NCBI RefSeq assembly: GCF_000198775.1
Contig: NC_014722.1
Span: forward strand, 452,502 to 516,501
Direction of reading: 5' to 3'
DNA length: 64,000 nt
DNA from: Mycetohabitans rhizoxinica HKI 454
Lineage (GTDB): Bacteria; Pseudomonadota; Gammaproteobacteria; Burkholderiales; Burkholderiaceae
A program made the position numbers and the translations under genes. Within the stretch, counting starts at the first letter, position 1. Each line of letters starts with the position of its first letter. Of the stretch, positions 54,709-64,000 are shown piece by piece. A model generated the notes under the pieces. It did not search any database. It saw nothing but the letters and a program-made list of their open reading frames with translations, and was not told where the DNA came from.

Positions 54709-54897
54709 TTAATTCGAAGCCGCTTCCGAAGCAGCAGCAGCCTTCTTCGCCGCCTTCTTGTGCGACTTGTGAGCCTTCTTGTGTGCTTCGGTCTTCGAAG
54801 CAGCTGCCGGCGCCGATGCGGCTTCCGGCGCCGACGATTGCGCGAAAGCAGCGGTGGCGAACAGGCCAGCGACCAGGGCAGCGATCAGTTTGTTCAT
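54709..54897 (-). CDS. Small exported Ala/Lys-rich protein
   Basis: 62 residues from MNKLIAALVAGLFATAAFAQ, a clean signal peptide. The mature part is only Ala, Ser, Lys, His, Pro, Glu and a few others (EAHKKAHKSHKKAAKKAAAA), resembling the low-complexity histone-H1-like tails seen in many Burkholderia exported proteins. Probably unfolded, periplasmic, nucleic-acid or envelope binding; unknown. An ATG 15 bases upstream is possible. Confidence 0.7.
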   Translation of the reverse strand: MNKLIAALVAGLFATAAFAQSSAPEAASAPAAASKTEAHKKAHKSHKKAAKKAAAASEAASN

Positions 54898-55262
54898 GTT
54901 GTTTTTCCTCAAACTTAGTTAAATTAACCAAATGACCCGCTTGATGAGTCATGTCAATCAACGCGGGATCCAGCTTTCGGTTGACAGGCTCGTTTAACAA
55001 TTCACGCGGGCCCACTGCGTTCGTGCCATCCTGCGTGTGGCGGGGTGGCGACGTCGGCCGATGCCGGGGCACGCTGTGGCGGCATCCGAGCTAATAACGC
55101 GGCGCCTGTCGGACTGGTTGACGTGTGGCAAATGGGTGAAAACCCTATGCCGGCAAGCGGCACGAGGCAGAGACCGGTTCGAGGGCAGCGGCAGCGCTAG
55201 GGCCAGGGACCAAAGGGCAGGGCTAGGGCCAAGGGACAGGGACAGGTGGCACGACGTGCGCG
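54898..55262. other. Intergenic with a G-rich low-complexity tract
   Basis: No gene recognised. Positions ~55195-55245 are a run of imperfect AGGGC(C)A / GGGACAGG units on the forward strand. The remainder is the leader of the leftward small protein gene. Its AT-rich part just upstream of 54912 (TTAACTAAGTTTG region) may hold the promoter. Confidence 0.35.
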
Positions 55263-55832
55263 TCAGCGCGTGCCGTGCCACGGCGCTGACGGTGGCAGCG
55301 CGCGCCATTGGCCGGGCGCCAGGCCGAGCGCGAATAAATCCAGCGCGCCGATACCAACGCGAATCAGGCGCAACGTCGGAAAGCCCACTGCTGCGGTCAT
55401 CCGTCGCACTTGGCGATTACGGCCCTCGCCAAGGGCCAGCTCGATCCACGTGGTCGGAATCGCAGCGCGATAGCGTACCGGTGGATCGCGCTGCCACAGG
55501 CCGGAGGGCGGCTCGATGAAACGGGCGCGGCAGGGTCGGCTCACGTAGTCTCCAAGGTCCACGCCGCGCTCTAGAGCGGCCAGTGCCGAAGCCGGTGCAG
55601 CGCCGTCCAGTTGTGCCCAGTAGCGCTTGACCAGCTTGTGGCGCGGCTCGGCGATGCGCGCCTGTAGCGCGCCGTCGTCGGTGAGCAACAACAGGCCTTC
55701 GCTGTCCGCATCGAGCCGACCTGCTGGGTAGACATCGGGCACGTTGACCCATGTGGCCAGCGATGCACGTGTCTCGTGGGCGGAGAACTGGCAAATCGTG
55801 CCATATGGTTTGTTCAATGCAATGAGTCGCAT
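55263..55832 (-). CDS. rluE: 23S rRNA pseudouridine synthase RluE-like
   Basis: 189 residues: RLIALNKPYGTICQFSAHET, the catalytic motif PAGRLDADSEGLLLLTDDGA (Asp in GRLD), KRYWAQLDGAAPASALAALE, LALGEGRNRQVRRMTAAVGF. Short RsuA-type synthase lacking the S4 domain, as RluE does (U2457 of 23S rRNA). Divergent from icd. Confidence 0.93.
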   Translation of the reverse strand: MRLIALNKPYGTICQFSAHETRASLATWVNVPDVYPAGRLDADSEGLLLLTDDGALQARIAEPRHKLVKRYWAQLDGAAPASALAALERGVDLGDYVSRPCRARFIEPPSGLWQRDPPVRYRAAIPTTWIELALGEGRNRQVRRMTAAVGFPTLRLIRVGIGALDLFALGLAPGQWRALPPSAPWHGTR

Positions 55833-56106
55833 GGGCGATGCACGGGCGCCAGGCCCGTCCCTATGGCAAACGGCGAGATATTAGCGCATAATACGGAACG
55901 CAAGTCTTGTGTCTTATATAAGACTAAGCGCATCGACGCGGTGCCGTGGTGTCTTGCCGGCGCTAGAATAACGCTTCGCCACGAGCGACTCGCGAGTCTC
56001 GGTGAGGCCGCCGCGAGCTGCCTTAGCAGGCGACGCAGGAATTAATGCATGTTGGCGCGTAGCCGCGCAGCATACTTTCAGCCCGTCCATACCATTGGAG
56101 TCGAAC

Positions 56107-57360
56107 ATGCCGTATCAGCACATCAAGGTTCCGGCCGGTGAGAAGATCACCGTCAACCAGGACTTCTCGCTCAACGTCCCGGATCAGCCGATCATTCCGT
56201 ACATCGAAGGCGATGGCATCGGCTTTGACATTACGCCGGTGATGGTCAAGGTGGTCGACGCGGCGGTCGAGAAGGCCTATGGCGGCAAGAAAAAGATCGC
56301 ATGGATGGAGATCTTCGCCGGCGAGAAGGCGACCAAGGTTTACGGGCCGGATGTGTGGCTTCCGGAGGAAACGCTGCAGATCCTGAAGGAGTACGTTGTC
56401 TCGATCAAAGGGCCGCTGACCACACCGGTTGGCGGCGGCATCCGCTCGCTGAACGTGGCGCTGCGCCAGGAGCTGGACCTGTACGTGTGCCTGCGTCCGG
56501 TGCAGTACTTCAAGGGCGTGCCTTCGCCGGTGCGTGAGCCCGAGAAGACCAACATGGTGATTTTCCGCGAGAATTCGGAAGATATCTACGCGGGCATTGA
56601 ATGGGCCGCGGAGTCGGAGCAGGCCAAGAAGGTGATCAAGTTTTTGCGCGAGGAAATGGGTGTCAAGAAGATCCGTTTCCCGGAGACATCGGGGCTTGGC
56701 ATCAAGCCCGTGTCGCGCGAAGGCACGCAACGGCTGGTGCGCAAGGCCATTCAGTATGCGCTCGACAATAACCGCAAGTCGGTCACGCTGGTGCACAAAG
56801 GCAACATCATGAAGTTCACCGAAGGCGCGTTCCGCGACTACGGCTATGCGCTCGCCCAGAAGGAGTTCGGCGCGCAGCTGATCGACGGTGGCCCGTGGAT
56901 GAAGATCAAGCATCCAAAAAGCGGTGCCGAGATCGTGATCAAGGATGTAATCGCCGACGCCTTCCTGCAGCAGATCCTGCTGCGTCCGGCCGAATACGAC
57001 GTGATCGCGACGTTGAATCTGAACGGTGACTACATTTCGGACGCGTTGGCGGCGCAGGTCGGCGGCATTGGTATCGCGCCGGGCGCCAACCTGTCGGATT
57101 CGGTCGCGATGTTCGAGGCCACCCACGGGACCGCGCCGAAATACGCTGGCAAAGACTACGTGAACCCGGGCTCGGAAATCTTGTCGGCCGAGATGATGCT
57201 GCGCCACCTAGGCTGGACTGAAGCGGCTGACGTGATCATTTCCGCGATGGAAAAGTCGATCTTGCAAAAGCGCGTTACGTATGACTTCGCGCGCTTGATG
57301 GAGGGCGCGACGCAGGTGTCGTGCTCTGGCTTCGGTCAGGTGTTGATCGAAAATATGTAA
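56107..57360 (+). CDS. icd: NADP-dependent isocitrate dehydrogenase
   Basis: 417 residues starting [24 protein letters not shown] 7 bases upstream. Decarboxylates isocitrate to 2-oxoglutarate in the TCA cycle. Motifs: [35 protein letters not shown] loop ([20 protein letters not shown], where the Ser is the regulatory phosphorylation site in E. coli), [37 protein letters not shown]. Followed by a strong terminator. Confidence 0.98.
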   Translation: MPYQHIKVPAGEKITVNQDFSLNVPDQPIIPYIEGDGIGFDITPVMVKVVDAAVEKAYGGKKKIAWMEIFAGEKATKVYGPDVWLPEETLQILKEYVVSIKGPLTTPVGGGIRSLNVALRQELDLYVCLRPVQYFKGVPSPVREPEKTNMVIFRENSEDIYAGIEWAAESEQAKKVIKFLREEMGVKKIRFPETSGLGIKPVSREGTQRLVRKAIQYALDNNRKSVTLVHKGNIMKFTEGAFRDYGYALAQKEFGAQLIDGGPWMKIKHPKSGAEIVIKDVIADAFLQQILLRPAEYDVIATLNLNGDYISDALAAQVGGIGIAPGANLSDSVAMFEATHGTAPKYAGKDYVNPGSEILSAEMMLRHLGWTEAADVIISAMEKSILQKRVTYDFARLMEGATQVSCSGFGQVLIENM

Positions 57361-57400
57361 CGGTATCCCGCACGGGCCGGCGTATCGTGCCGGAGCACAG

Positions 57401-57443
57401 GACCCCTGTGGCACAGGTAATGTGCCACAGGGGTTTTTTGCGT
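57401..57443 (+). terminator. Rho-independent terminator after icd
   Basis: ACCCCTGTGGCAC-AGGTAAT-GTGCCACAGGGGTTTTTTG: a 12-13-bp perfect stem followed by six T. The A-rich side is weak on the opposite strand, so it mainly acts rightwards. Confidence 0.92.
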
Positions 57444-57646
57444 CGGCGCGGCGCGCGTTGCGCCGACCCTTCGCCGGCCTTGCATCGCGTCGCACCCACG
57501 CCATGGCGGGCTGCGGCAATTCGCCACTGACCCGCGGCGGTGGCTGAAATACAATTGAAAGAAGGGCGTTGGCGACGGATAATCTTGACCCGTCCGATTT
57601 CACGATCTTCACCGTCGTCTCTGCGACGCTTGTGCGTTGTTGTCCG

Positions 57647-58015
57647 ATGTCCCATCGCCGCACCCAAAAACTGACCGCCTGGCTCGGCCTGACGGCGATC
57701 TGGTTGATCGTTGTGATGCCGCTCGCCTCGCAGTGGCTCAGCCACGCGGGGCGCGGCGTCGACACGGTACTGTGCAGTGCGGCCACGACGGGCGAACGGG
57801 CCTCGGCCCACGGATCGGCGCACGTTGGTGGGCACCTGGACGCATGCGGCTATTGCAGCCTGCTTGCCCACAGTCCGGCAATCGGCGCACCGCAGGTCGC
57901 GACGCTCATGCTGCAGCGCCAGCGCGCGGCCACGCTGCCGGTGATCGAGGGCGTACCCCGGCCTACGTCGCGGCATCTTGTCTCTTACCCTCGGGCCCCC
58001 CCAGGCACGGTTTGA
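57647..58015 (+). CDS. DUF2946-like exported protein beside a copper receptor
   Basis: 122 residues from MSHRRTQKLTAWLGLTAIWL with an N-terminal hydrophobic helix and a Cys pair in HLDACGYCSLLAHSPAI. This is the DUF2946 pattern, commonly found next to TonB-dependent copper receptors. A role in periplasmic copper handling is inferred from context and the Cys/His content. Longer starts exist upstream but precede the conserved region. Its end overlaps unused frame of the receptor leader. Confidence 0.72.
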   Translation: MSHRRTQKLTAWLGLTAIWLIVVMPLASQWLSHAGRGVDTVLCSAATTGERASAHGSAHVGGHLDACGYCSLLAHSPAIGAPQVATLMLQRQRAATLPVIEGVPRPTSRHLVSYPRAPPGTV

Positions 58016-58041
58016 CGGCGACTTCTTTGCTCATTCCGTAA

Positions 58042-58064
58042 CCGATGCCTGCCGGACCGGCCAT
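58042..58064 (+). repeat. 23-nt shared leader element, copper receptor copy
   Basis: Same sequence (CCGATGCCTGCCGGACCGGC + CAT) and orientation relative to the gene as at 53754-53776. It lies 39 bases before the ATG at 58104, or 21 before the alternative ATG at 58086. Confidence 0.6.
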
Positions 58065-58103
58065 TCAACTGCCGGCCTGGAGGGTATGCCATGGGTTGTT
58101 TGC

Positions 58104-60248
58104 ATGAAATTCTCTTTCCTGGATCAGGCGGCGTCGCGTCGCCTGATCAACGCGCATCTTGTATTGGAACGTAACCGCTGTCGGCGTTGGGCGCCTTCGG
58201 TGTTCGCCGCGGCGAGCTTGTTGGGAACAGTGAGCGCTCACGCGCAAGCTGATGCGTCGCCGCCTGACGCGCCCCCGGCGGGCGCCGCGTCGGTGCTCGT
58301 GCCGATCGAGGTCATCGCCAATGCGCCGAAGCATCCGCTGGTCGTGGTGACCGACCCGAAGCAGCCGCGTCAGCCGCTGCCCGCGAGCGACGGCGCCGAC
58401 TATCTGAAGACGGTGCCGGGCTTTTCGGCGATCCGCAGCGGCGGCACCAATGCAGACGCGGTGTTTCGCGGTATGTCCGGATCGCGGCTGAGCTTATTGA
58501 GCAATGGCGCGCCGATGCTGGGTGCCTGTCCGGGCCGCATGGATGCCCCGACCTCGTATATCGCGCCGGAGAGCTACGACAAGGTGACCGTCGTCAAGGG
58601 GCCGCAATCGGTACTTTACGGGCCGGGCGCATCGGCCGGCACGGTGCTGTTTGAGCGCACGACCCGCCGCTTCGACGCGCCGGGCATGCGCTTCGATGGG
58701 AGCCTGGTTGGCGGCTCATTCGGGCGCAACGACCAGAATGTCGACTTGAGCGCGGGCGTGCGCGAAGGCTATGCGCGCGTGATCGCCAATCACGCGCATC
58801 AACAAGACTACCGCGACGGCAACGGCAATACGGTGCCATCGCAGTGGGACAAATGGAACGTCGACACGGCACTGGGCTGGACGCCAAACGAGCATACCCG
58901 CATTGAAGCGAGCGCCGGTACTGGCGACGGCTATGCGCGCTACGCCGGCCGCTTCAAGGACGGTGCACGGTTCCGGCGCGAAAGTTATGGTCTGCGTGCC
59001 GAGCGCTCGCACCTGGGCGAGGTTTTGGACCGCGTCGAAGCGCAGGTCTACTATAACGATTTCGACCATGTGATGGATAACTTCACGCTGCGCTCGCCGG
59101 CAGGCGGCGGCAGGTCCATGCCGATGGCATCCGAAGTGCGACGGCGCACGTTCGGCGCTCGCAGTGCCGCGACGCTGCGGTTCACGGACCAGTTTAAGCT
59201 GGTGGCGGGCGTGGATGGGCAGCACCATGCGCTCGACAACCGGTCGCTGCAGCAGGCCGCCGCCAACGGCAACGGTCCGTGGAAGCCGTCGGCAACCTTG
59301 TGGAGCATTGGCGGATTTGGCGAACTAACCTGGTACGCGACGCAGGCTGAGCGGATGGTGACGGGGCTGCGGATGGACCGCGCCGCGGCACGCGACCGGC
59401 GCGTCAACGTCGGCTCCGGCGCGATGCAAGCACCGAATCCGACGGCCAACGTGCAACGCGAGCGCACTTTGCCCAGCGGCTTCGTGCGTTACGAGCGCGA
59501 TCTCGCGACGTTGCCCGCGATGTGGTACGTCGGGATCGGGCATGCCGAGCGTTTCCCTGATTACTGGGAGCTGTTCTCGCCGAAACGGGGCCCAGAGGGC
59601 TCGATCAACGCGTTTTCGTCATTGTGTCCCGAAAAGACGACGCAACTGGATATTGGCGCGCAGTACAGTGGCGAGCGCGTTGACGCCTGGGTGTCGGCGT
59701 ATGCGGGCAGCGTGCGGGATTTCATCCTGTTCGACTACGTGTCCGAGCCGATGGGACCAGCCAGTCGTGCGACGCAGGTCGGTGCACGGATCCTCGGTGG
59801 CGAATTGGGCGCCACGTGGCGCGCCACGCCGGCGTGGCGGTTCGAGACCTCACTGGCGTACGCGTGGGGGCGTAATAACGACACGGGCGGGCCGCTGCCG
59901 CAGATTCCACCGCTGGAAGCGCGCGTTGGCGCAAATTACCAGCACGGGACGTGGTCGGTCGGGGCGCTGTGGCGCGTGGTGGCGGCGCAGCGCCGGTACG
60001 CGTCCAATGAAGGGAACGTGGTCGGCAAGGATTTTGGGCCGAGCGCCGGTTTCGGCGTCGTGTCACTGCATGCGCAGTACGCGTTCGGCAAGGCGGCCAC
60101 GCTGACGTTGGGCGTAGACAACTTGTTCGACAACGCGTACACCGAGCACCTGAACCTGGCGGGCAACGCGGGCTTTGGCTACTCGGCCAATTCACCGGTC
60201 ATGGAGTCCGGCCGCACGGTGTGGTTGCGCCTCGGCGTCAAACTGTAG
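58104..60248 (+). CDS. TonB-dependent copper receptor (NosA/OprC type)
   Basis: About 714 residues. A long signal region ends SAHAQ-ADA. The TonB-box/plug domain reads PLPASDGADYLKTVPGFSAI, RSGGTNADAVFRGMSGSRLS, GACPGRMDAPTSYIAPESYD, KVTVVKGPQSVLYGPGASAG; the 22-strand barrel ends VWLRLGVKL. The GACPGRMDAP loop with Cys and Met is the hallmark of copper receptors. It imports copper (or a copper complex) through the outer membrane. An ATG at 58086 is closer to GGAGGG (but only 1 base from it), so the start is uncertain. Terminator follows. Confidence 0.9.
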   Translation: MKFSFLDQAASRRLINAHLVLERNRCRRWAPSVFAAASLLGTVSAHAQADASPPDAPPAGAASVLVPIEVIANAPKHPLVVVTDPKQPRQPLPASDGADYLKTVPGFSAIRSGGTNADAVFRGMSGSRLSLLSNGAPMLGACPGRMDAPTSYIAPESYDKVTVVKGPQSVLYGPGASAGTVLFERTTRRFDAPGMRFDGSLVGGSFGRNDQNVDLSAGVREGYARVIANHAHQQDYRDGNGNTVPSQWDKWNVDTALGWTPNEHTRIEASAGTGDGYARYAGRFKDGARFRRESYGLRAERSHLGEVLDRVEAQVYYNDFDHVMDNFTLRSPAGGGRSMPMASEVRRRTFGARSAATLRFTDQFKLVAGVDGQHHALDNRSLQQAAANGNGPWKPSATLWSIGGFGELTWYATQAERMVTGLRMDRAAARDRRVNVGSGAMQAPNPTANVQRERTLPSGFVRYERDLATLPAMWYVGIGHAERFPDYWELFSPKRGPEGSINAFSSLCPEKTTQLDIGAQYSGERVDAWVSAYAGSVRDFILFDYVSEPMGPASRATQVGARILGGELGATWRATPAWRFETSLAYAWGRNNDTGGPLPQIPPLEARVGANYQHGTWSVGALWRVVAAQRRYASNEGNVVGKDFGPSAGFGVVSLHAQYAFGKAATLTLGVDNLFDNAYTEHLNLAGNAGFGYSANSPVMESGRTVWLRLGVKL

Positions 60249-60257
60249 CGGCGCGAA

Positions 60258-60294
60258 AAAAGGAAAACCCGGTTTGCAACCGGGTTTTTCTGCT
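60258..60294. terminator. Bidirectional terminator between the copper receptor and cspA-like gene
   Basis: GGAAAACCCGGTT-TGC-AACCGGGTTTTTC: an 11-bp stem with A and T runs on both sides, serving the rightward receptor gene and the leftward cold-shock gene. Confidence 0.85.
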
Positions 60295-60318
60295 TCACGA
60301 CGCAAGCGATTCGAACGA

Positions 60319-60525
60319 TCAGGCTGCCGCCTGGATATTCGAAGCCTGTTTGCCTTTCGGTCCTTGCACGACTTCGAAGCTGACCTTCTGTCCTTCCTTG
60401 AGGGTCTTGAAGCCGTTCATCTGGATAGCCGAAAAATGCGCGAACAAATCCTCACCGCCTTCGTCCGGCGTGATGAATCCGTAACCTTTGGCGTCATTGA
60501 ACCATTTGACCGTACCAGTCGCCAT
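60319..60525 (-). CDS. Cold-shock domain protein (CspA family)
   Basis: 68 residues from [20 protein letters not shown], with RNA-binding motifs RNP1 (KGYGFITP) and RNP2 (DLFAHFSAI), ending [12 protein letters not shown]. Single-stranded RNA chaperone. An upstream extension to 60615 is not conserved. A long leader, as in cspA mRNAs, is plausible (60526 to about 60700). Confidence 0.96.
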   Translation of the reverse strand: MATGTVKWFNDAKGYGFITPDEGGEDLFAHFSAIQMNGFKTLKEGQKVSFEVVQGPKGKQASNIQAAA

Positions 60526-61039
60526 CCTACTTCCCCTGTCACTCTCGTCCTTGCTACACGAGCACGCTCGAAAAGCTCCGTGCCCCATGCGGCCGGATCC
60601 CTCTAACAAGCTCACCCGGCATTTTTCCTTCGTCTACAACCGGAAAAAAGTGCCAGCTTGATTGTTGGTGGTCTAAAAGTCAGTGTCAAGGAAATTTTGA
60701 GACGCCCGAAACCCGTTGTATGGGCTCTAAATGCAGGCCTGCACCACGCGTGAGAGTCATCTTGACGTTATCTCAATGTGCTCTGTCCGACGCCCACGCA
60801 GCGCGTGCGCTTGAAAAGTCGCATAATGCACCGAGATAGCCATGGAACGAAGTTTGCGCAAGCAGGATCAGCGCAACGCTGTGCGCTTCGCCGTAGGGCG
60901 GGTGGTTACCGTTGGCAGGGTGCCGGAGAGGCTGTCGCGCTCTTCTGGTGACGAAAGGATGTGTGCCGCGCCGTATCGGGTGCCCGTTGGAGAGTTTTGG
61001 CGGGATTGCTTGCGTGGCCGAGTTGTTTAGAATGGGTGT
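60526..61039. promoter_or_regulatory. Divergent intergenic region of cspA-like gene and clpS
   Basis: 514 bases without a recognisable gene. The left part would be the 5' leader of the cold-shock mRNA, containing an AT-rich stretch (60640-60700). The right part leads to clpS; TTTAGAATGGG at 61025-61035 is AT-rich, but no clear -10/-35 pair or Shine-Dalgarno is seen before the ATG. Confidence 0.35.
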
Positions 61040-61354
61040 ATGGCCATTATCCCGGATAAGCAGGACGGTACAGTACTGGAGCGGCAGGAACACAAGGCCA
61101 AGCCGCCGTCGATGTACCGCGTGGTTTTGCTGAACGACGACTTCACGCCAATGGAATTCGTCGTGATGGTAATACAGCAATACTTCAACAAGGATCGCGA
61201 TACGGCGACGCAGATTATGTTGAAAGTGCATTATGAGGGGCGTGGAATTTGCGGGGTCTATACGCGGGACATTGCGTCGACCAAGGTTGAGCAGGTTGTA
61301 ACGCACGCGCGGCAAGCGGGACACCCGCTGCAGTGTGTGATGGAGGAAGCATGA
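61040..61354 (+). CDS. clpS: ClpS adaptor for ClpAP
   Basis: 104 residues: [20 protein letters not shown] (N-degron pocket, NDDFTPM motif), [37 protein letters not shown]. Delivers N-end-rule substrates to ClpA. Its TGA overlaps the clpA ATG (ATGA), giving translational coupling. Confidence 0.97.
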   Translation: MAIIPDKQDGTVLERQEHKAKPPSMYRVVLLNDDFTPMEFVVMVIQQYFNKDRDTATQIMLKVHYEGRGICGVYTRDIASTKVEQVVTHARQAGHPLQCVMEEA

Positions 61355-63651
61355 TTGCCCAGGAACTGGAAGTCAGCCTTCATATGGCGTTCATGGAAGC
61401 ACGCCAGGCAAGGCATGAGTTCATCACCGTCGAACACCTGTTGCTCGCCCTGCTGGATAACCCAACGGCGGCGGAGGTGCTTCGCGCATGCGCCGCGAAC
61501 ATCGAGGATCTGCGCCAGAACTTGCGCAACTTCATCCACGATAACACGCCGATCGTGCCGGGGACCGACGACGTCGACACGCAGCCTACATTGGGCTTTC
61601 AACGCGTGATCCAGCGCGCGATCATGCATGTACAGTCGACCTCCAGCGGCAAAAAGGAGGTGACCGGCGCGAACGTGTTGGTGGCGATCTTCGGCGAGAA
61701 GGACTCACACGCGGTGTACTACCTGCAGCAGCAGGGCGTGACCCGGCTGGACGTGGTCAACTTTATTTCGCACGGCATCGCGAAGACTGCGGGGCCGGAT
61801 GTGGCGAAGGCCGGTGAGCCGCCGGCCGACGGTGACGATGCCAGCGCGCAGAAGGAAACGCCGCTGGCACAATTTACCCAAAACCTGAATCAGCAGGCGC
61901 GCGACGGCAAGATCGACCCATTGATCGGACGCGAGCCCGAGGTCGAGCGGATGGTGCAGGTGTTGTGTCGGCGTCGCAAGAACAATCCGCTGATGGTGGG
62001 CGAGGCCGGCGTGGGCAAGACGGCCATCGTCGAAGGGCTGGCATGGCGGATCGTGCGCGGCGAGGTGCCCGATATCCTGGCGGATGCGCAAGTGTTTTCC
62101 CTCGACTTGGGGGCGCTGCTGGCGGGCACGAAGTACCGGGGCGACTTTGAGCAGCGGCTCAAGACGGTGCTCAAGGAGTTGAGGGACCGTCCGCATGCGA
62201 TCCTGTTCATTGATGAAATTCATACGCTGATCGGCGCGGGCGCCGCCTCGGGCGGCACGCTCGATGCGTCGAACCTGCTCAAGCCGGCGCTGTCGTCCGG
62301 CCAACTCAAGTGCATCGGGGCAACGACCTTTACCGAATTCCGGGGCATCTTTGAAAAAGATGCAGCGTTGTCGCGGCGCTTCCAAAAAATCGACGTAACC
62401 GAGCCGACGGTCGAGCAGACGGTGGCGATCCTGCGTGGCTTGAAGTCCCGCTTCGAGGAGCATCATGGCGTCAAGTACTCATCCGGCGCGCTGTCGGCGG
62501 CGGCCGAGTTGTCTGCACGATTCATCACCGACCGGCATTTGCCGGACAAGGCGATCGACGTGATCGACGAGGCGGGTGCGGCGCAGCGAATCCTGCCCAG
62601 GTCCAAGCAAAAGAAAACGATCGGCAAGACGGAGATCGAGGACATTATTTCCAAGATCGCGCGGGTGCCGGCGCAAAGTGTGTCGCAGGACGACCGCAGC
62701 AAACTGCAGACGCTGGACCGTGATTTGAAGAGCGTGGTGTTTGGCCAGGATCCGGCCATTGATGCGTTGGCCGCGGCCATCAAGATGGCGCGGGCGGGGC
62801 TGGGCAAGACGGACAAGCCGATCGGCGCGTTCTTGTTCTCCGGGCCGACCGGCGTCGGCAAGACAGAGGTGGCGCGTCAACTGGCCTTTACGATGGGCAT
62901 CGAGTTGGTGCGCTTCGATATGTCCGAATATATGGAGCGCCACGCGGTGAGCCGGCTGATCGGCGCGCCGCCCGGCTATGTCGGGTTCGACCAGGGCGGG
63001 CTGCTGACGGAGGCGGTGACGAAGAAGCCGCATTGCGTGCTGTTGCTCGACGAGATCGAGAAGGCGCATCCGGACATCTTTAACGTGCTGCTGCAAGTGA
63101 TGGACCATGGCACGTTGACGGACAACAACGGCCGCAAGTCGGATTTTCGTAACGTCATCATCATCATGACGACGAACGCGGGCGCCGAGGCGATGAATAA
63201 GGCGACGATCGGGTTCACGACACGGCGTGAGACCGGCGACGAGATGGCGGACATCAAGCGGATGTTCACGCCGGAGTTTCGCAATCGGCTCGACGCGATC
63301 ATCAGCTTCCGCTCGCTTGATGAGGAAATCATCATGCGCGTGGTCGACAAGTTCCTGATGCAGCTGGAGGATCAGTTGCACGAGAAGAAGGTCGATGCGT
63401 TGTTTACCGATGCGTTGCGCAAGCACTTGGCCAAGCACGGTTTCGACCCATTGATGGGTGCGCGGCCGATGCAGCGGCTGATCCAGGATACGATTCGCCG
63501 CGCGTTGGCGGACGAGTTGTTGTTCGGCAAGCTGATGAATGGTGGGCGCGTGACGGTCAATGTCGATGACAACGACAAGGTGCAACTCACGTTTGACGAG
63601 AACGCGGCGCCGCGCAATCCGACAAACCCGGAAACGGCCGAAGTCGAGTGA
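61351..63651 (+). CDS. clpA: ATP-dependent Clp protease ATP-binding subunit ClpA
   Basis: 766 residues: N-domain ([20 protein letters not shown]), first AAA+ domain with Walker [14 protein letters not shown] (~217-229) and [20 protein letters not shown], and second AAA+ domain with [14 protein letters not shown] (~500-513) and [20 protein letters not shown]. Unfoldase partner of ClpP. The start at 61351 overlaps clpS; an ATG 18 bases earlier lies inside clpS. Confidence 0.97.
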   Translation: MIAQELEVSLHMAFMEARQARHEFITVEHLLLALLDNPTAAEVLRACAANIEDLRQNLRNFIHDNTPIVPGTDDVDTQPTLGFQRVIQRAIMHVQSTSSGKKEVTGANVLVAIFGEKDSHAVYYLQQQGVTRLDVVNFISHGIAKTAGPDVAKAGEPPADGDDASAQKETPLAQFTQNLNQQARDGKIDPLIGREPEVERMVQVLCRRRKNNPLMVGEAGVGKTAIVEGLAWRIVRGEVPDILADAQVFSLDLGALLAGTKYRGDFEQRLKTVLKELRDRPHAILFIDEIHTLIGAGAASGGTLDASNLLKPALSSGQLKCIGATTFTEFRGIFEKDAALSRRFQKIDVTEPTVEQTVAILRGLKSRFEEHHGVKYSSGALSAAAELSARFITDRHLPDKAIDVIDEAGAAQRILPRSKQKKTIGKTEIEDIISKIARVPAQSVSQDDRSKLQTLDRDLKSVVFGQDPAIDALAAAIKMARAGLGKTDKPIGAFLFSGPTGVGKTEVARQLAFTMGIELVRFDMSEYMERHAVSRLIGAPPGYVGFDQGGLLTEAVTKKPHCVLLLDEIEKAHPDIFNVLLQVMDHGTLTDNNGRKSDFRNVIIIMTTNAGAEAMNKATIGFTTRRETGDEMADIKRMFTPEFRNRLDAIISFRSLDEEIIMRVVDKFLMQLEDQLHEKKVDALFTDALRKHLAKHGFDPLMGARPMQRLIQDTIRRALADELLFGKLMNGGRVTVNVDDNDKVQLTFDENAAPRNPTNPETAEVE

Positions 63652-63671
63652 CCGCGGTGCTCGCGCAATAA

Positions 63672-63700
63672 TAAGGCGCGGGCAACGTCCCGCGCTTTTT
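63672..63700. terminator. Terminator between clpA and dut
   Basis: AGGCGCGGGCAACGTCCCGC followed by GCTTTTTC: a GC-rich stem GCGCGGG/(T)CCCGCGC with T tail rightwards. It ends the clpSA transcript. Confidence 0.75.
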
Positions 63701-63705
63701 CTCGC

Positions 63706-64000
63706 TCAGTGCCGGCCAGTGCTGCCGAAGCCGCCGGCACCCCGTTCGCTGTGCGAGAAATCGTCGACCACGTTGAATTGCACCTGCGCCACCGGCACCA
63801 CTACGAGTTGCGCAAGCCGCTCCATCGGATTCAGCGTGAACGTGGTCTCGCCGCGGTTCCACGTGGAGATCATCAACTGGCCTTGATAATCGGAATCGAT
63901 CAGTCCCACCAGGTTGCCGAGCACGATGCCATGTTTGTGGCCCAATCCGGAGCGCGGCAAGATCAATGCCGCATAGCCTGGCGTACCGATATGGATGGCC
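63706..64000 (-). CDS. dut: dUTPase, C-terminal part (runs off window)
   Basis: The reverse strand is open from the window edge: [80 protein letters not shown], and the C-terminal P-loop-like [11 protein letters not shown]. Motifs 2 to 5 of trimeric dUTPases are present; motif 1 is the PRSGLG region near the edge. Hydrolyses dUTP to dUMP. Converges with clpA. Confidence 0.96.
   Translation of the reverse strand, partial: AIHIGTPGYAALILPRSGLGHKHGIVLGNLVGLIDSDYQGQLMISTWNRGETTFTLNPMERLAQLVVVPVAQVQFNVVDDFSHSERGAGGFGSTGRH

Noticed and set aside
55195..55245. G-rich AGGGC/GGGACAGG tract considered as a repeat element or quadruplex
   Set aside because: Units are short and irregular and the stretch is unique in the window; no support for a function.
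56023..57207. 394-codon reverse ORF across icd
   Set aside because: Shadow of icd; sequence is the complement of conserved codons.
57569..57646. Upstream 26-codon extension of the DUF2946-like gene
   Set aside because: The conserved region and hydrophobic helix begin after MSHRRTQK; the upstream residues look non-coding.
62479..63585. 368-codon reverse ORF across clpA
   Set aside because: Shadow of clpA.

Overview
The window is a GC-rich beta-proteobacterial chromosome segment. Gene content (argF, a DUF3579 protein, rpsT, murJ, SirB1; adk, kdsB, Trm112-like, lpxK, xseA, sodB; icd, cspA-like, clpS-clpA, dut) and protein sequences fit Burkholderiaceae. The many IS scars, frameshifts and decayed genes suggest a genome under reduction, such as a host-associated Burkholderia relative (Mycetohabitans-like). 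That placement is an inference.

Layout. 1-4350 is accessory: the 5' part of an unknown gene, then a compact restriction-modification operon (ribbon-helix-helix protein, N6-adenine methyltransferase, XamI-type endonuclease) with overlapping ATGA junctions, preceded by a 14-bp palindrome made of two GTCGAC hexamers, and then a dead IS200/IS605-type tnpB with its right end. 4362-12529 is core: ybaK, plsY, yajQ, murB, argF, DUF3579, rpsT, murJ, sirB1-like. 12864-43764 is a contact-dependent-inhibition / two-partner-secretion island. 43753-64000 returns to core genes, beginning with a short-chain dehydrogenase cut off by the island edge.

The island is the most interesting part. A CdiB/FhaC-type transporter is divergent from a ~2981-residue CdiA-type exoprotein followed by its immunity gene. 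Downstream lie 15 displaced cassettes. Each starts at a remnant of the same junction (CdiA residues around NRQLH, DNA like TTCAATCGGCAGTTGCAT), carries one of five alternative entry/pretoxin domains, then a variable toxin tail, and nearly always an immunity gene that overlaps the toxin stop by ATGA. Several cassettes also carry the ~600-bp CdiA region upstream of the junction, long enough to act as a recombination arm into cdiA. Most displaced toxins are broken or lost (10 of 15 broken or reduced to remnants, 4 with an uninterrupted body, and one arm-linked ORF intact), while 12 of 15 immunity genes in the island remain open. Most immunity proteins are tiny membrane proteins, and five of them form a divergent two-helix family sharing a sparse motif and a terminal GR/NR. 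Spacers between cassettes contain three antisense remnants of SymE-like toxin genes. IS3- and IS5-family pieces, a ~1.45-kb segmental duplication and a ~0.7-kb duplication show how the array was built.

Other points: lpxK is split by a one-base insertion; murJ looks leaderless; a 23-nt sequence is shared, in the sense orientation, by the leaders of a second-type fusA and a copper TonB receptor; and the IS3 element has a textbook -1 frameshift signal.
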